Shown: positions 47,677 through 56,372, counted from the first letter of the stretch. The stretch is 64,000 nucleotides of DNA from Nitrososphaerales archaeon (GCA_030039795.1 JASHUU010000088.1:1-64000); one strand, 5' to 3'. Made by a program: numbers and translations. The notes: a model not told the origin generated them from the sequence alone.

Positions 47677-50520
47677 TTGACTGCAGGCGGCTCGTTTTCA
47701 GCTCTCGCTCCAGCCGTAAGGGCGATACTGGACGAGACAGGCTTCACCGAGCCGACGCCCCCGCAGGCCAGAGCTTGGCCCCTTGTCTCCCGAGGAGAGA
47801 ACGTCCTAGTGGTGGCTCCCACAGGGTCGGGAAAGACGGAGGCCGCGCTCCTCCCTCTGCTGAGCAGGCTGGTGACCGAGGGGCACGGGGAGGGGATCTC
47901 CCTGCTCTACATCACCCCGATGAGGGCGCTGAACAGGGACATGCTGAAGCGGCTTCAGACGTGGTGCGGGCGGCTAGGCCTCTCCGTAGACATCAGGCAC
48001 GGCGACACGCCGCAGAGCCAGAGGGCGCGGCAGTCGGCGCATCCTCCGGACGTCATGGTGACGACCCCGGAGACCCTGCAGGCCATCCTGCCAGGGAGGA
48101 GGATGAGGGAGAACCTGTCGCACCTGAAGGCGGTGGTGGTGGACGAACTGCACAACCTCGTGGAGAGCAAGAGGGGCGTCCAGCTCTGCGTCGGTCTAAA
48201 CAGGCTCAGAAAGGTCACCCCCGACTTCCAGCTTGTGGCTCTGTCCGCCACGGTGGGGACGCCTGAGGTGGCTGCGAGGTTCATCTTCGGCGAGAGGAAG
48301 AACGCCATAGTGAAGGTCGAGGTGCCCAAGGAGTTCGCCTATGCGATCGAATATCCTGTTCCCGACCCCTCGAGCAGGTCGGCGGCGCGAGAGACGTACT
48401 CGGCGCCCGACCTCGCCGCGAGGCTGGCGAGGATCAACGACCTCATCGAGGCCCACCGGTCGACCCTGATCTTCGTGAACAGCAGGACGGTCGCCGAGAT
48501 GCTGGGGGAGAAGATGGCGAGGCTCAGGAAGGACGTCGGCGTGCACCACGGCTCCCTCCCAAGGGAGGAGAGGGAGCGGGTCGAGCAGGCGTTCAAGGAA
48601 GGCCAGCTCAGGGCCCTGGTCTGCACGAGCACCCTCGAGCTCGGCATCGACATCGGCTCGGTCGACTTGGTGGTCCAGTACATGTCTCCGAGGCAGGTGA
48701 CGGGGCTCGTCCAGCGCGTGGGCAGGAGCGGCCATGGCATTGGGAGGGTCTCGAACGGGGTCCTCCTGACGGTCTCGGGCGACGACGCGCTCGAGTCGTG
48801 CGCCAGCGTGGCCTGCGCGTCCAAGGGCATGATAGAGCCGACAAGGCCGTACTCCAACTCGCTGGACGTGCTCGCGCATCAGGTCGCGGGTTACGTGATG
48901 GACTTCGAGACCATGCGCGCGGACGACATCCTGAAGGAGGTGCGGGCCGCGGCCCCGTTCCGAGACCTCCCTGAGGAGAGCTTCCTCAAGACGGTGGCGT
49001 ACCTCTCCGAGCTGAGGAAGGTCAGGCTCGACCAGGGGACAGTGTACAGGACGAGGCTGACGAGGGACTATTACTACGAGAACCTCTCGATGATACCTGA
49101 CGAGACGAGGTACCTCGTGGTCGACGCGTCCACGAACCAGACGGTGGGGATACTCGGAGAGGAGTTCGTCCTCCTCCGCGCCAAGGCGGGGGTCCACTTC
49201 ATCTGCAAGGGCAAGATCTGGCAGATAGAGCAGATAGCCCAAGACAGGAAGATCTACGTCACCCCCGTCGAAGACCCGCTCGCGGCGCTCCCAGGGTGGG
49301 ACGGAGAGATGCTCCCAGTGCCGTTCGGGCTGGCGACCGAGACAGGCCGCCTCAGAAGGGCGATCTCGGAGGCCATAGACAAGGGCGAGGACTCGGTAGA
49401 GGCGGTGATGCAGACCATGAGGGGGGACGGAGCCTCGCGGGCGCTCATGGTGGACGAGATAGCGGAGCACAAGAAGATGGGGGCGGCGGTCCCCTCGGAC
49501 AGGCTCGTCCTCTTCGAGGGCTTCGGGAAGTACCTGATAGTCCACTTGTGCTTCGGCGAGTCTGTGAACAGGACGTTCGCATACGTCTTCGAAGAGGTGC
49601 TCTCGCGCAGGGGGCTGGTGAGGGTCTGGTGGCTCGACGGATACAGGCTTCTCATCGAGCTGACGACGGACACGGAGGAGCTGGACCTCAAAGCGATAGC
49701 GAAGGAGCTGACAAGGCTGAGCCCAGAGGAGCTAGAAAGGACATACGCGGTCGCGGCCCAGCGAAACTTCCCGTTCCCGGCCAGGGTCAAGTACGTGGCG
49801 GAGAGGTTCGGTGCCCTGAAGAGGGGGAAGCTCATCGCACACCCCAACCTCTGCTCGCTCCCGACGCGGTTCGAGAAGACCCCGATCTTCGACGAGGCGC
49901 TCCAGGAGACAGGGAGAGACCTCATAGACATGGAGACGAGCAAGCAGATACTGGTCGCGGTGTCCAAGGGAGACATCGCCGTCGAGACATACCTGGCCGC
50001 CGAGAAGCCGACGCCCATCGCCTACGGCCTGCTGTACAGATACCTTGAGGTCCCTGAGGCCGTCGCTCCTGACTCTCTGGGGAAGTCGTCCTACCAGCGG
50101 ATGAAGGCCAGCATATTCGGGACGGATGTGAGCCTTCTCTGCGTGAAGTGCGGCAGGGACCAAGGCGTCACCACCGTGGGCGAGCTGCAGGAGGAGCCCA
50201 AGTGTGAGAGATGCGGCTCCGGGCTGCTCGCGCCGTGCTACTGGGGGAGCGACAAGCTCGCAGACCTGCTGGCTAAGAGGGACGCGAAGGCCGCCCTGGA
50301 CGAGGAAGAGCGGGGCGAGCTGTCCAAGGCGAGGAGGTCGGCCGACCTCGTCCTCTCATACGGGAAGAAGGCAGTGGTGGCGCTGAGCGTCTATGGGATA
50401 GGGCCGCAGACGGCCTCGAGGATACTCGCAGAGATGCACGACGACGAGGAGACGTTCTACAGGGACCTCCTCGAAGCGAAGATCAGGTTTGTGACGACGA
50501 GGCAGTTCTGGGGTAATTGA
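47677..50520 (+). CDS. Lhr-like superfamily 2 helicase (paralog 2)
   Basis: APTGSGKTEAALLPLLSRL, VVVDELHNL, LSATVGTPEVAARF, QRVGRSGHGIGRV; C-terminal CVKCGRD...CERCGSG. TTG start at 47677. Confidence 0.9.
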   Translation: MTAGGSFSALAPAVRAILDETGFTEPTPPQARAWPLVSRGENVLVVAPTGSGKTEAALLPLLSRLVTEGHGEGISLLYITPMRALNRDMLKRLQTWCGRLGLSVDIRHGDTPQSQRARQSAHPPDVMVTTPETLQAILPGRRMRENLSHLKAVVVDELHNLVESKRGVQLCVGLNRLRKVTPDFQLVALSATVGTPEVAARFIFGERKNAIVKVEVPKEFAYAIEYPVPDPSSRSAARETYSAPDLAARLARINDLIEAHRSTLIFVNSRTVAEMLGEKMARLRKDVGVHHGSLPREERERVEQAFKEGQLRALVCTSTLELGIDIGSVDLVVQYMSPRQVTGLVQRVGRSGHGIGRVSNGVLLTVSGDDALESCASVACASKGMIEPTRPYSNSLDVLAHQVAGYVMDFETMRADDILKEVRAAAPFRDLPEESFLKTVAYLSELRKVRLDQGTVYRTRLTRDYYYENLSMIPDETRYLVVDASTNQTVGILGEEFVLLRAKAGVHFICKGKIWQIEQIAQDRKIYVTPVEDPLAALPGWDGEMLPVPFGLATETGRLRRAISEAIDKGEDSVEAVMQTMRGDGASRALMVDEIAEHKKMGAAVPSDRLVLFEGFGKYLIVHLCFGESVNRTFAYVFEEVLSRRGLVRVWWLDGYRLLIELTTDTEELDLKAIAKELTRLSPEELERTYAVAAQRNFPFPARVKYVAERFGALKRGKLIAHPNLCSLPTRFEKTPIFDEALQETGRDLIDMETSKQILVAVSKGDIAVETYLAAEKPTPIAYGLLYRYLEVPEAVAPDSLGKSSYQRMKASIFGTDVSLLCVKCGRDQGVTTVGELQEEPKCERCGSGLLAPCYWGSDKLADLLAKRDAKAALDEEERGELSKARRSADLVLSYGKKAVVALSVYGIGPQTASRILAEMHDDEETFYRDLLEAKIRFVTTRQFWGN

Positions 50521-50536
50521 TTCATAAACTGGGCCC

Positions 50537-51235
50537 GTGGGGGAGCCTCCGTTGGTTCTAGCCGGGAAGGTGTTCCTGGTGAGGGAGAGCTACGACATGG
50601 ACACCCTCGCCGAGAAGCTGAAGTCCTTCCGCCTTGAGACGGACACCAGCGTGGAGGAGCAGGAGTTCAAGCTCGTCACCGAAGTGACCGACCTTTCGGC
50701 GGGCAAGTCCGCCCTGGAGGGGACGTTCTCCTTCGATGCCGTCTTCGTGGTGAGGCACAGGGGGAAGGCCATGCCCGTGCCGAGGACGTACGAGGCTCCG
50801 TTCTCCTTCAACGTCTACAAGGACAGGCTCTTCCTGACGGTCTACGACAAGAAGACCCGGGCGAACAGCGCCGCGAACGAGATGAGCAAGGCGGTCTTCA
50901 TGAGCCTCGGTCAGGTGGTCGAGGCGAGGATCGAGCCTGAGACGCTGAGGAGGTTCCACGAGGCTAACTTCCAGGACACGAAGGTGGTCTTCTATTCGGA
51001 CGTCGACCTGCCGAACATCAGCAAGCTGTCGCTCTACGGGGAGGAACTGGGCAATACGGGCCTCTACGCGGACTACCTCACTCACGGGAAGCTGTGGTAC
51101 ATCGTGTTCACGAGCAAGCCCTACGGGTACGTCGTGGGCCTCACGAGGAACTGCATAGTGACGGCGTTCAGCAAGATGGAGCTTCCGGAGTTCAAGACGT
51201 TCGTCAGCAGCCAGGTCTTCCCGCTCGTCGCGTAG
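50537..51235 (+). CDS. hypothetical protein
   Basis: 232 aa, long coherent ORF 17 bp after the helicase and upstream of the phosphoesterase. Confidence 0.7.
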   Translation: MGEPPLVLAGKVFLVRESYDMDTLAEKLKSFRLETDTSVEEQEFKLVTEVTDLSAGKSALEGTFSFDAVFVVRHRGKAMPVPRTYEAPFSFNVYKDRLFLTVYDKKTRANSAANEMSKAVFMSLGQVVEARIEPETLRRFHEANFQDTKVVFYSDVDLPNISKLSLYGEELGNTGLYADYLTHGKLWYIVFTSKPYGYVVGLTRNCIVTAFSKMELPEFKTFVSSQVFPLVA

Positions 51236-51295
51236 CCTGGCCCGTCCGTCCACCCGCGAAGACAATAAGACTGCCCCGCCGGCTGATCTGTCTGG

Positions 51296-52054
51296 ATGCT
51301 CAGGATAGTCCCGGGGGAGGCTGCGCTCGTCCACAGCGACGGCGGGACCTCGACCCTGCTAATCTCGGACCTCCACCTCGGGCTGGAGAAGGAGATGGCG
51401 AAGAAGGGGTTCCGGCTGCCCCCCTACTCGGTGAAGATGGTCGGTCGCGTGAGAGACCTAGGGGAGAGATACGGTACCACGAGGATTGTGATCCTGGGGG
51501 ACGTCAAGCATGCCGTGGGCAAGGTCGAAGACATAGAGTGGGGGGTCGTGCCGTGGTTCTTCGACACCATGCTCGACCTCTTCGAGTCGGTCGAGGTCGT
51601 TCCCGGCAATCACGACGGCAACATCAAGAGCGTGCTCCCGCCCCGCGTCGCGCTCCGCGGACCCGAAGGCGGCGTGATTGGCACAGGGCGCTCGAGGGTC
51701 GGGGTCGCGCACGGGCACGCGTGGCCCTCTGAAGAGGCGATAAGGACAAGGAACCTGGTCATAGGCCACTCTCACTTCACGTACGAGATGAAAGACCCGC
51801 TTGGGGCGAGGACACGGGAGTCGGTCTGGGTCAGCACCACTTACGATGTGGCCCAGCTTCTGGAAGGGGCGGGATGGGCTTCGAAGGCGGCGGGCAAGGG
51901 GCGTCTGACCGTCATGCCTCCGTTCAATAGGATGGTCGGGGGCCAGCCCATCAACAGGGGCAAAGCCTTCGAGTTCGGGCCCGTCCTGTCCTCGAGGTCG
52001 GTGAGCCTGGAGGGGGCGGACATCTTCCTGACGGATGGGACCAGGGTGACCTAG
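51296..52054 (+). CDS. metallophosphoesterase, COG1407/Lhr-associated type
   Basis: 252 aa: LLISDLHLGLEKEMAKKGFRLP, VILGDVKH, VVPGNHDGNIKS, GHSHFTYEM. Confidence 0.9.
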   Translation: MLRIVPGEAALVHSDGGTSTLLISDLHLGLEKEMAKKGFRLPPYSVKMVGRVRDLGERYGTTRIVILGDVKHAVGKVEDIEWGVVPWFFDTMLDLFESVEVVPGNHDGNIKSVLPPRVALRGPEGGVIGTGRSRVGVAHGHAWPSEEAIRTRNLVIGHSHFTYEMKDPLGARTRESVWVSTTYDVAQLLEGAGWASKAAGKGRLTVMPPFNRMVGGQPINRGKAFEFGPVLSSRSVSLEGADIFLTDGTRVT

Positions 52055-52413
52055 GAGATCGCGGAGCCGCCGTCTATGGCGTTCCTTATCATCTTCTCAA
52101 GAGAAGCCTCGGGCACGGCCCCTATGGTGGCCTCGAGGGGCTGGCCGTTCTTGAAGAGCATGAAGGTCGGTATCGAGAAGACCTGGTAGCGCGAGGATAT
52201 GTTGATCTCCTCGTCCACGTTCACCTTGCCGAATACGACTCTGTCGGAGTACTTCGAGGCCAGCCTCTCCACGACGGGTTCCATGGCAACGCACGGACCG
52301 CACCACGTGGCCCAAAAGTCCACAAGCATCAGCTTCGCGCCAGAGCCGACTCTGTCGAAGTTCTCCTCGGTCAGCTTTACTATGGTCTGTTGATGACCAG
52401 CTTCCACACTCAT
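52051..52413 (-). CDS. trxA: thioredoxin
   Basis: 121 codons: KLMLVDFWATWCGPCVAMEPVVERLASKY (WCGPC), IPTFMLFKNGQPL. Confidence 0.97.
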   Translation of the reverse strand: MSVEAGHQQTIVKLTEENFDRVGSGAKLMLVDFWATWCGPCVAMEPVVERLASKYSDRVVFGKVNVDEEINISSRYQVFSIPTFMLFKNGQPLEATIGAVPEASLEKMIRNAIDGGSAIS

Positions 52414-52482
52414 ATCAGTGAATCGTGGTTGCGACGACCTTGATACGTATTTAAGAATAAAACCTGACTCGCGACTTTTCGT

Positions 52483-53043
52483 TTGAGTTACGAGGTGGTC
52501 GAGTCGATCGCGCGGACGTTGAGCCGGGAAGCCCCCAGAGGCGGCCCCCGCGGGGCTGCCGTCTCCGTGATCCTGTCGGGAAGGAGCGCACCGGAGATAC
52601 TGTTCATCAGAAGAGCGGAGCGCTCGAACGATCCTTGGTCGGGTCAGATTGCTTTCCCGGGCGGCAGGGCCCAACCTAGGGACGGTGACCCGAGGACCAC
52701 GGCCTGCAGGGAGACCTCTGAAGAGGTGGGGATCGACCTCGACGCGGTTGCAGAGTTTCTTGGTTACGCCGGGCCCGTCACGACGCACACGGGCGCCATC
52801 GACGTGGTCCCATGCGCCTTCCTGCTCCGCGCGAGGGGCCGAGTCGTCCTGAACGACGAGGTCGCCTCGTACAGGTGGGCGAGGGTGAGAGACATCCTCT
52901 CCAAGGACGCGAAGACGATCCACCGGCTGGAGACGCCGGGAGGCAGCGTCGAGATGCCGGCGATACGGGTCGCCGACTACGTCATCTGGGGCCTGACCTA
53001 CAGGATTCTTGTCGCGCTCTTAGGACTTCCGGAGCCCGTCTAG
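52483..53043 (+). CDS. NUDIX hydrolase, CoA pyrophosphatase-like
   Basis: 186 aa: WSGQIAFPGGRAQPRDGDPRTTACRETSEEVGIDL. Confidence 0.9.
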   Translation: MSYEVVESIARTLSREAPRGGPRGAAVSVILSGRSAPEILFIRRAERSNDPWSGQIAFPGGRAQPRDGDPRTTACRETSEEVGIDLDAVAEFLGYAGPVTTHTGAIDVVPCAFLLRARGRVVLNDEVASYRWARVRDILSKDAKTIHRLETPGGSVEMPAIRVADYVIWGLTYRILVALLGLPEPV

Positions 53044-53543
53044 GAGGAGTCCTTGCTTCTTTCGGATCGCTCCATTTCTGCTCTCTGCCTGCCCACCTCA
53101 CCGATTTCGAATGGGAACACGATCCACTCTGACACAGTCTCCAGGAAGTAGTCCGGTTCCGTCTTGCTCCACGGTTTCTTGAAGAGCGTCGCAGTGCCCA
53201 AGGCGGCGGGCTTCTGTCCCTCCAGGTGGCTCCTGACGAAGGCCATCGTGTCCCCTTGGTCCACGAGGTCGTCGACCAGAAGGATGCGCCTGTCGCGCAC
53301 GCCCTCGGTGAGGGTGGAAACAATTCTCGGCTGGGTCCGCTTCCCGATGTCGTTGTAGGACTTCACGTTGATGAAATCGACCTTCAGGTCGAGGTGGTCG
53401 GCCACTACCATGGACACGGGTATCCCTCCCCTCGCGATGCCCACCACGAGGTCGAACCTCTTCCCGGAAGCGCTCACCTTCTCCGCCAGCCCCTCGGTCA
53501 GGTTCCCGTACTCGGACCAAGTGATGTACCTGAAGTTCGGCAC
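53040..53543 (-). CDS. purine phosphoribosyltransferase-like protein
   Basis: 167 aa: FDLVVGIARGGIPVSMVVADHL; PRPP loop RRILLVDDLVDQGDTM. Confidence 0.88.
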   Translation of the reverse strand: MPNFRYITWSEYGNLTEGLAEKVSASGKRFDLVVGIARGGIPVSMVVADHLDLKVDFINVKSYNDIGKRTQPRIVSTLTEGVRDRRILLVDDLVDQGDTMAFVRSHLEGQKPAALGTATLFKKPWSKTEPDYFLETVSEWIVFPFEIGEVGRQRAEMERSERSKDSS

Positions 53544-53648
53544 GAAGTCGTCCTTCGCGGGGCTTCTTAGTTAACTCTTCAAGAGTTCCGTCGCCTCGCG
53601 CCTGCAAAAACGGGGGAGACCAGGCGGCGCGTTGCCGCTTGGCCTATT

Positions 53649-54677
53649 CTATGGACCGTTGCTGACCCATGTTGAACTGAAGGAGTTCCCTGCGTAGTTG
53701 AGGGCGGATGGTTCGGCCTTCACGTAGAACGACTCGTGGTAGGCCGGAGCGTACGGGAAGTTGTAGTCCACCATGACGAGCCAGAAGACGTGGGAGCCGA
53801 AGCTCGATATGGATCCTGTGACGTGGTTGATTGTCGCATAGGCGTTCGTGAAGGTTAGGGTGTTCACATCTGTGAGCGCGAGGAACCCGTCGTAGTAGGC
53901 GCTCTCCTGAATCCACTCGGCTGAGTTCAGCAGGGCTCCTGGGACGAAGGTGACGGGACTCGTGTAGCTCTGGCGGTTTGAGTTGTTGGTTATCGTGGTG
54001 GTGCAGTAGGCTCCCGCGACCCCGCTCTGTGAACCTGCTGTGCAGGTTACTGAGGCTGTGATCGAGTCGCCTGGGTTGACGGTTATCGGGACTGACTCCG
54101 AGGGCGAGGGGTAGAACTCGTACCACGCGTAGTAGGCTGTCTGGCCGTAGAAGCAGTCCGAGCTCGTGCCTGTCTGCTCAACCGTGGAGTCAACGAGTCC
54201 GTCTATTCCTACCCAGACGGAGCTGTCGTACCACGTGTTGTCCGAGTCGGTGCAGTTTGTGTTCCTGTTGTAGGGCTCGTTGACGCCTGTCATTGTTGGG
54301 ACGTTCCATGTCCCAGTCACATACGTCACTGCTCCAGCCGTTGGAGCCGGAGGACTGGACGTGAACGCGTTGGCGCAGGCTGTTGTCGTCTCGTCACACA
54401 CCCCGTAGCCTCCCCAGTTGTATGAGAAGAGGCACTGGCTGTCTGGTTCGGGGCAAGATACCGCCGAGTCTGACGACGCCGACGACGTTCCACCTGGCTG
54501 TGTGGCCGGAGTCATCGGGTGCGTCAGGTGAGTCGGGGTCGGCGCTGCAAGGGCGCTCGACGGAGCGGTCGAGCTGATGGGCGTATTCGAATGTGCTGAC
54601 GCTAGTAGGAGAAGGGCAGCAGCGAGTAAGGTTACTGATACGATACTCTTACTTTTCGTGCCGCCCTCAAAGGCCAT
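53649..54677 (-). CDS. secreted G1-family (eqolisin) glutamic peptidase
   Basis: 342 aa with signal sequence; NWGGY, VTGTWNVP, SSVWVGIDGLVDSTVEQTGT (Gln), TAYYAWYEFYP, GDSITASVT, SAEWIQES (Glu). Confidence 0.87.
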   Translation of the reverse strand: MAFEGGTKSKSIVSVTLLAAALLLLASAHSNTPISSTAPSSALAAPTPTHLTHPMTPATQPGGTSSASSDSAVSCPEPDSQCLFSYNWGGYGVCDETTTACANAFTSSPPAPTAGAVTYVTGTWNVPTMTGVNEPYNRNTNCTDSDNTWYDSSVWVGIDGLVDSTVEQTGTSSDCFYGQTAYYAWYEFYPSPSESVPITVNPGDSITASVTCTAGSQSGVAGAYCTTTITNNSNRQSYTSPVTFVPGALLNSAEWIQESAYYDGFLALTDVNTLTFTNAYATINHVTGSISSFGSHVFWLVMVDYNFPYAPAYHESFYVKAEPSALNYAGNSFSSTWVSNGP

Positions 54678-54740
54678 TTCGTTATAAAAGCGTTAGTTGG
54701 AGTTCTAGCACAATCACTCTGCTACGACCGGTTTTCAAAG

Positions 54741-54848
54741 TGGGCCGGGGCGGATTCGAACCGCCGACTTTGGCTCGCAGTCGCGATTCGCCGTGTAAGG
54801 GCATGACGGGATTTTCCTGACGTCCTAACCGAGCTAGACGACCGGCCC
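54741..54848 (-). tRNA. tRNA-Val(TAC) with two introns
   Basis: Acceptor GGGCCGG/CCGGCCC-A73. Introns (minus) 54818-54803 AGGAAAATCCCGTCAT (28/29, GACG:CGTC) and 54787-54770 ATCGCGACTGCGAGCCAA (43/44, GGC:GCC). Mature: GGGCCGGTCGTCTAGCTCGGTTAGGACGTCGCCCTTACACGGCGAAGTCGGCGGTTCGAATCCGCCCCGGCCCA. Confidence 0.85.
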
Positions 54849-54946
54849 GTTTCTGGCTCGCCTCCCGGACTGCTAATAAGGGTTGGAAGGAGAGCCGATG
54901 GGAGTTTGGCGAGTCGGGCTAACTTCTGTCGGGAAGGGCGCGCGTC

Positions 54947-56215
54947 CTGACCAAGATAATCGGCGTCAGGGCGAGGCAGATCCTGGATTCGCGTGGGAAT
55001 CCCACGGTCGAGACCGAGGTCCGGACGCCGTCGGCCGCAGGAAGGGCGAGCGTTCCCTCCGGCGCCTCCAAGGGGAAGATGGAGGCCCTCGAACTCAGAG
55101 ACGGAGACTCCGGCAGCTTCCACGGGAAGGGAGTGTCGAAGGCGGTGTCGAACGTCAACAAGGTCATAGGGCCGAAGGTCAAGGGACACGACGCCGCCGG
55201 CCAGCGCGAGATAGACGAGCTCATGATAGAGCTAGACGGGACGCCGAACAAGGAGAGGCTCGGCGCGAACGCCATACTGTCGGTCTCGATGGCCTGCGCG
55301 AGGGCGGCGGCAAACGAGCGCCGTGCGTCGCTCTTCAGGCAGCTCAGGGCGTCGAAGGCCTACACCCTTCCCGTGCCGATGATGAACGTCATCAACGGAG
55401 GCGAGCACGCGGGAAACGAGCTGGCCATCCAGGAGTTCCTGATAGAGCCGGTGGGCGCGGACTCGTGCGCCGACGCCGTGAGGATGGGGGCTGAGGTCTA
55501 CCAGTCGCTGAAGAGCGTTCTTACCTCGAGGTACGGGAGGGGAGCCATCAACGTCGGAGATGAGGGCGGCTTCGCGCCCCCTCTGAGGAAGACGGCGGCC
55601 GCGCTGGACGCGATAAGAGACGCGGTGAAAGGCTCGGGATACTCCGAGGGCGACGTCAGGATGGGCATCGATGCTGCGTCGTCGACCTTCTTCGGCAAGG
55701 ACCGCAAGTACCACATCGACGGAGTGGCGATGGGGGAGGCGGAGCTGGGTGACTACTACGCCTCGCTCCGCGACGAATATGACCTTCTGACCTTGGAGGA
55801 CCCCTTCGAGGAGGACTCCTTCGGGCCCTTCACGTCGATTACAAGGAGGCTCGGAAGGAATACGGTCATAATCGGCGACGACATCTACGTCACCAACGCG
55901 TCAAGAATCAAGCAAGGCGTCGAGGAGAAGGCAGGCAACGCTGTCCTGATCAAACTCAACCAGATAGGAACTGTGAGCGAGACCGTGGATGCCATGGGCC
56001 TTGGCTTCAAGGCAGGATGGACAGTCGTGGTGTCGCACCGTTCGGGAGAGACCGAGGACCCGTTCATCGCCCACCTAGCGACCGCCTTCGGCGCCCCTTT
56101 CATCAAGACCGGCGCACCGGCCCGAGGGGAGAGGGTGGCGAAGTACAACGAGCTGATCAGAATCCAGGAGAGCCTAGGGTCAGGCGCCAGGTTCGCGGGG
56201 AGAAGGTTCGCATGA
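54947..56215 (+). CDS. eno: enolase, apparent CTG start
   Basis: Frame reads LTKIIGVRARQILDSRGNPTVETEVRTPSAAGRASVPSGASKGKMEALELRDGD...; catalytic region KLNQIGTVSETVDAM, VVSHRSGETEDPFIAHLA. ORF track starts only at internal ATG 55079. Confidence 0.93.
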   Translation: MTKIIGVRARQILDSRGNPTVETEVRTPSAAGRASVPSGASKGKMEALELRDGDSGSFHGKGVSKAVSNVNKVIGPKVKGHDAAGQREIDELMIELDGTPNKERLGANAILSVSMACARAAANERRASLFRQLRASKAYTLPVPMMNVINGGEHAGNELAIQEFLIEPVGADSCADAVRMGAEVYQSLKSVLTSRYGRGAINVGDEGGFAPPLRKTAAALDAIRDAVKGSGYSEGDVRMGIDAASSTFFGKDRKYHIDGVAMGEAELGDYYASLRDEYDLLTLEDPFEEDSFGPFTSITRRLGRNTVIIGDDIYVTNASRIKQGVEEKAGNAVLIKLNQIGTVSETVDAMGLGFKAGWTVVVSHRSGETEDPFIAHLATAFGAPFIKTGAPARGERVAKYNELIRIQESLGSGARFAGRRFA

Positions 56216-56222
56216 GCAAGAG

Positions 56223-56372
56223 CGCAGGGGGTGGGACTCCCGGGCGGCGCGCCCTAGTAGTCGGCCGCCATTCGAACCCACGAGTCCCTTTCGAGACACA
56301 GGCTTAGCAAGCTTGCGCCCTGCAGGCTGCGCCTTACCAGGCTTCCCGTCTAGGACTCTAGGCTACCCCTGC
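56223..56372 (-). tRNA. tRNA-Ser(GCT) with three introns (D-loop, anticodon stem, T-loop)
   Basis: Acceptor GCAGGGG/CCCCTGC-G73, long variable arm. Introns (minus) 56357-56342 AGTCCTAGACGGGAAG (D-loop), 56326-56313 CCTGCAGGGCGCAA (29/30, BHB GCGC:GCGC), 56270-56237 TGGCGGCCGACTACTAGGGCGCGCCGCCCGGGAG (59/60, TTCG:CGGG). Mature: GCAGGGGTAGCCTAGCCTGGTAAGGCGCAGGCTTGCTAAGCCTGTGTCTCGAAAGGGACTCGTGGGTTCGAATCCCACCCCCTGCG. Confidence 0.88.

Noticed and set aside
48196-49545. 449-aa minus-strand ORF opposite helicase 2
   Set aside because: Shadow ORF of a high-GC helicase gene; no domain motifs.
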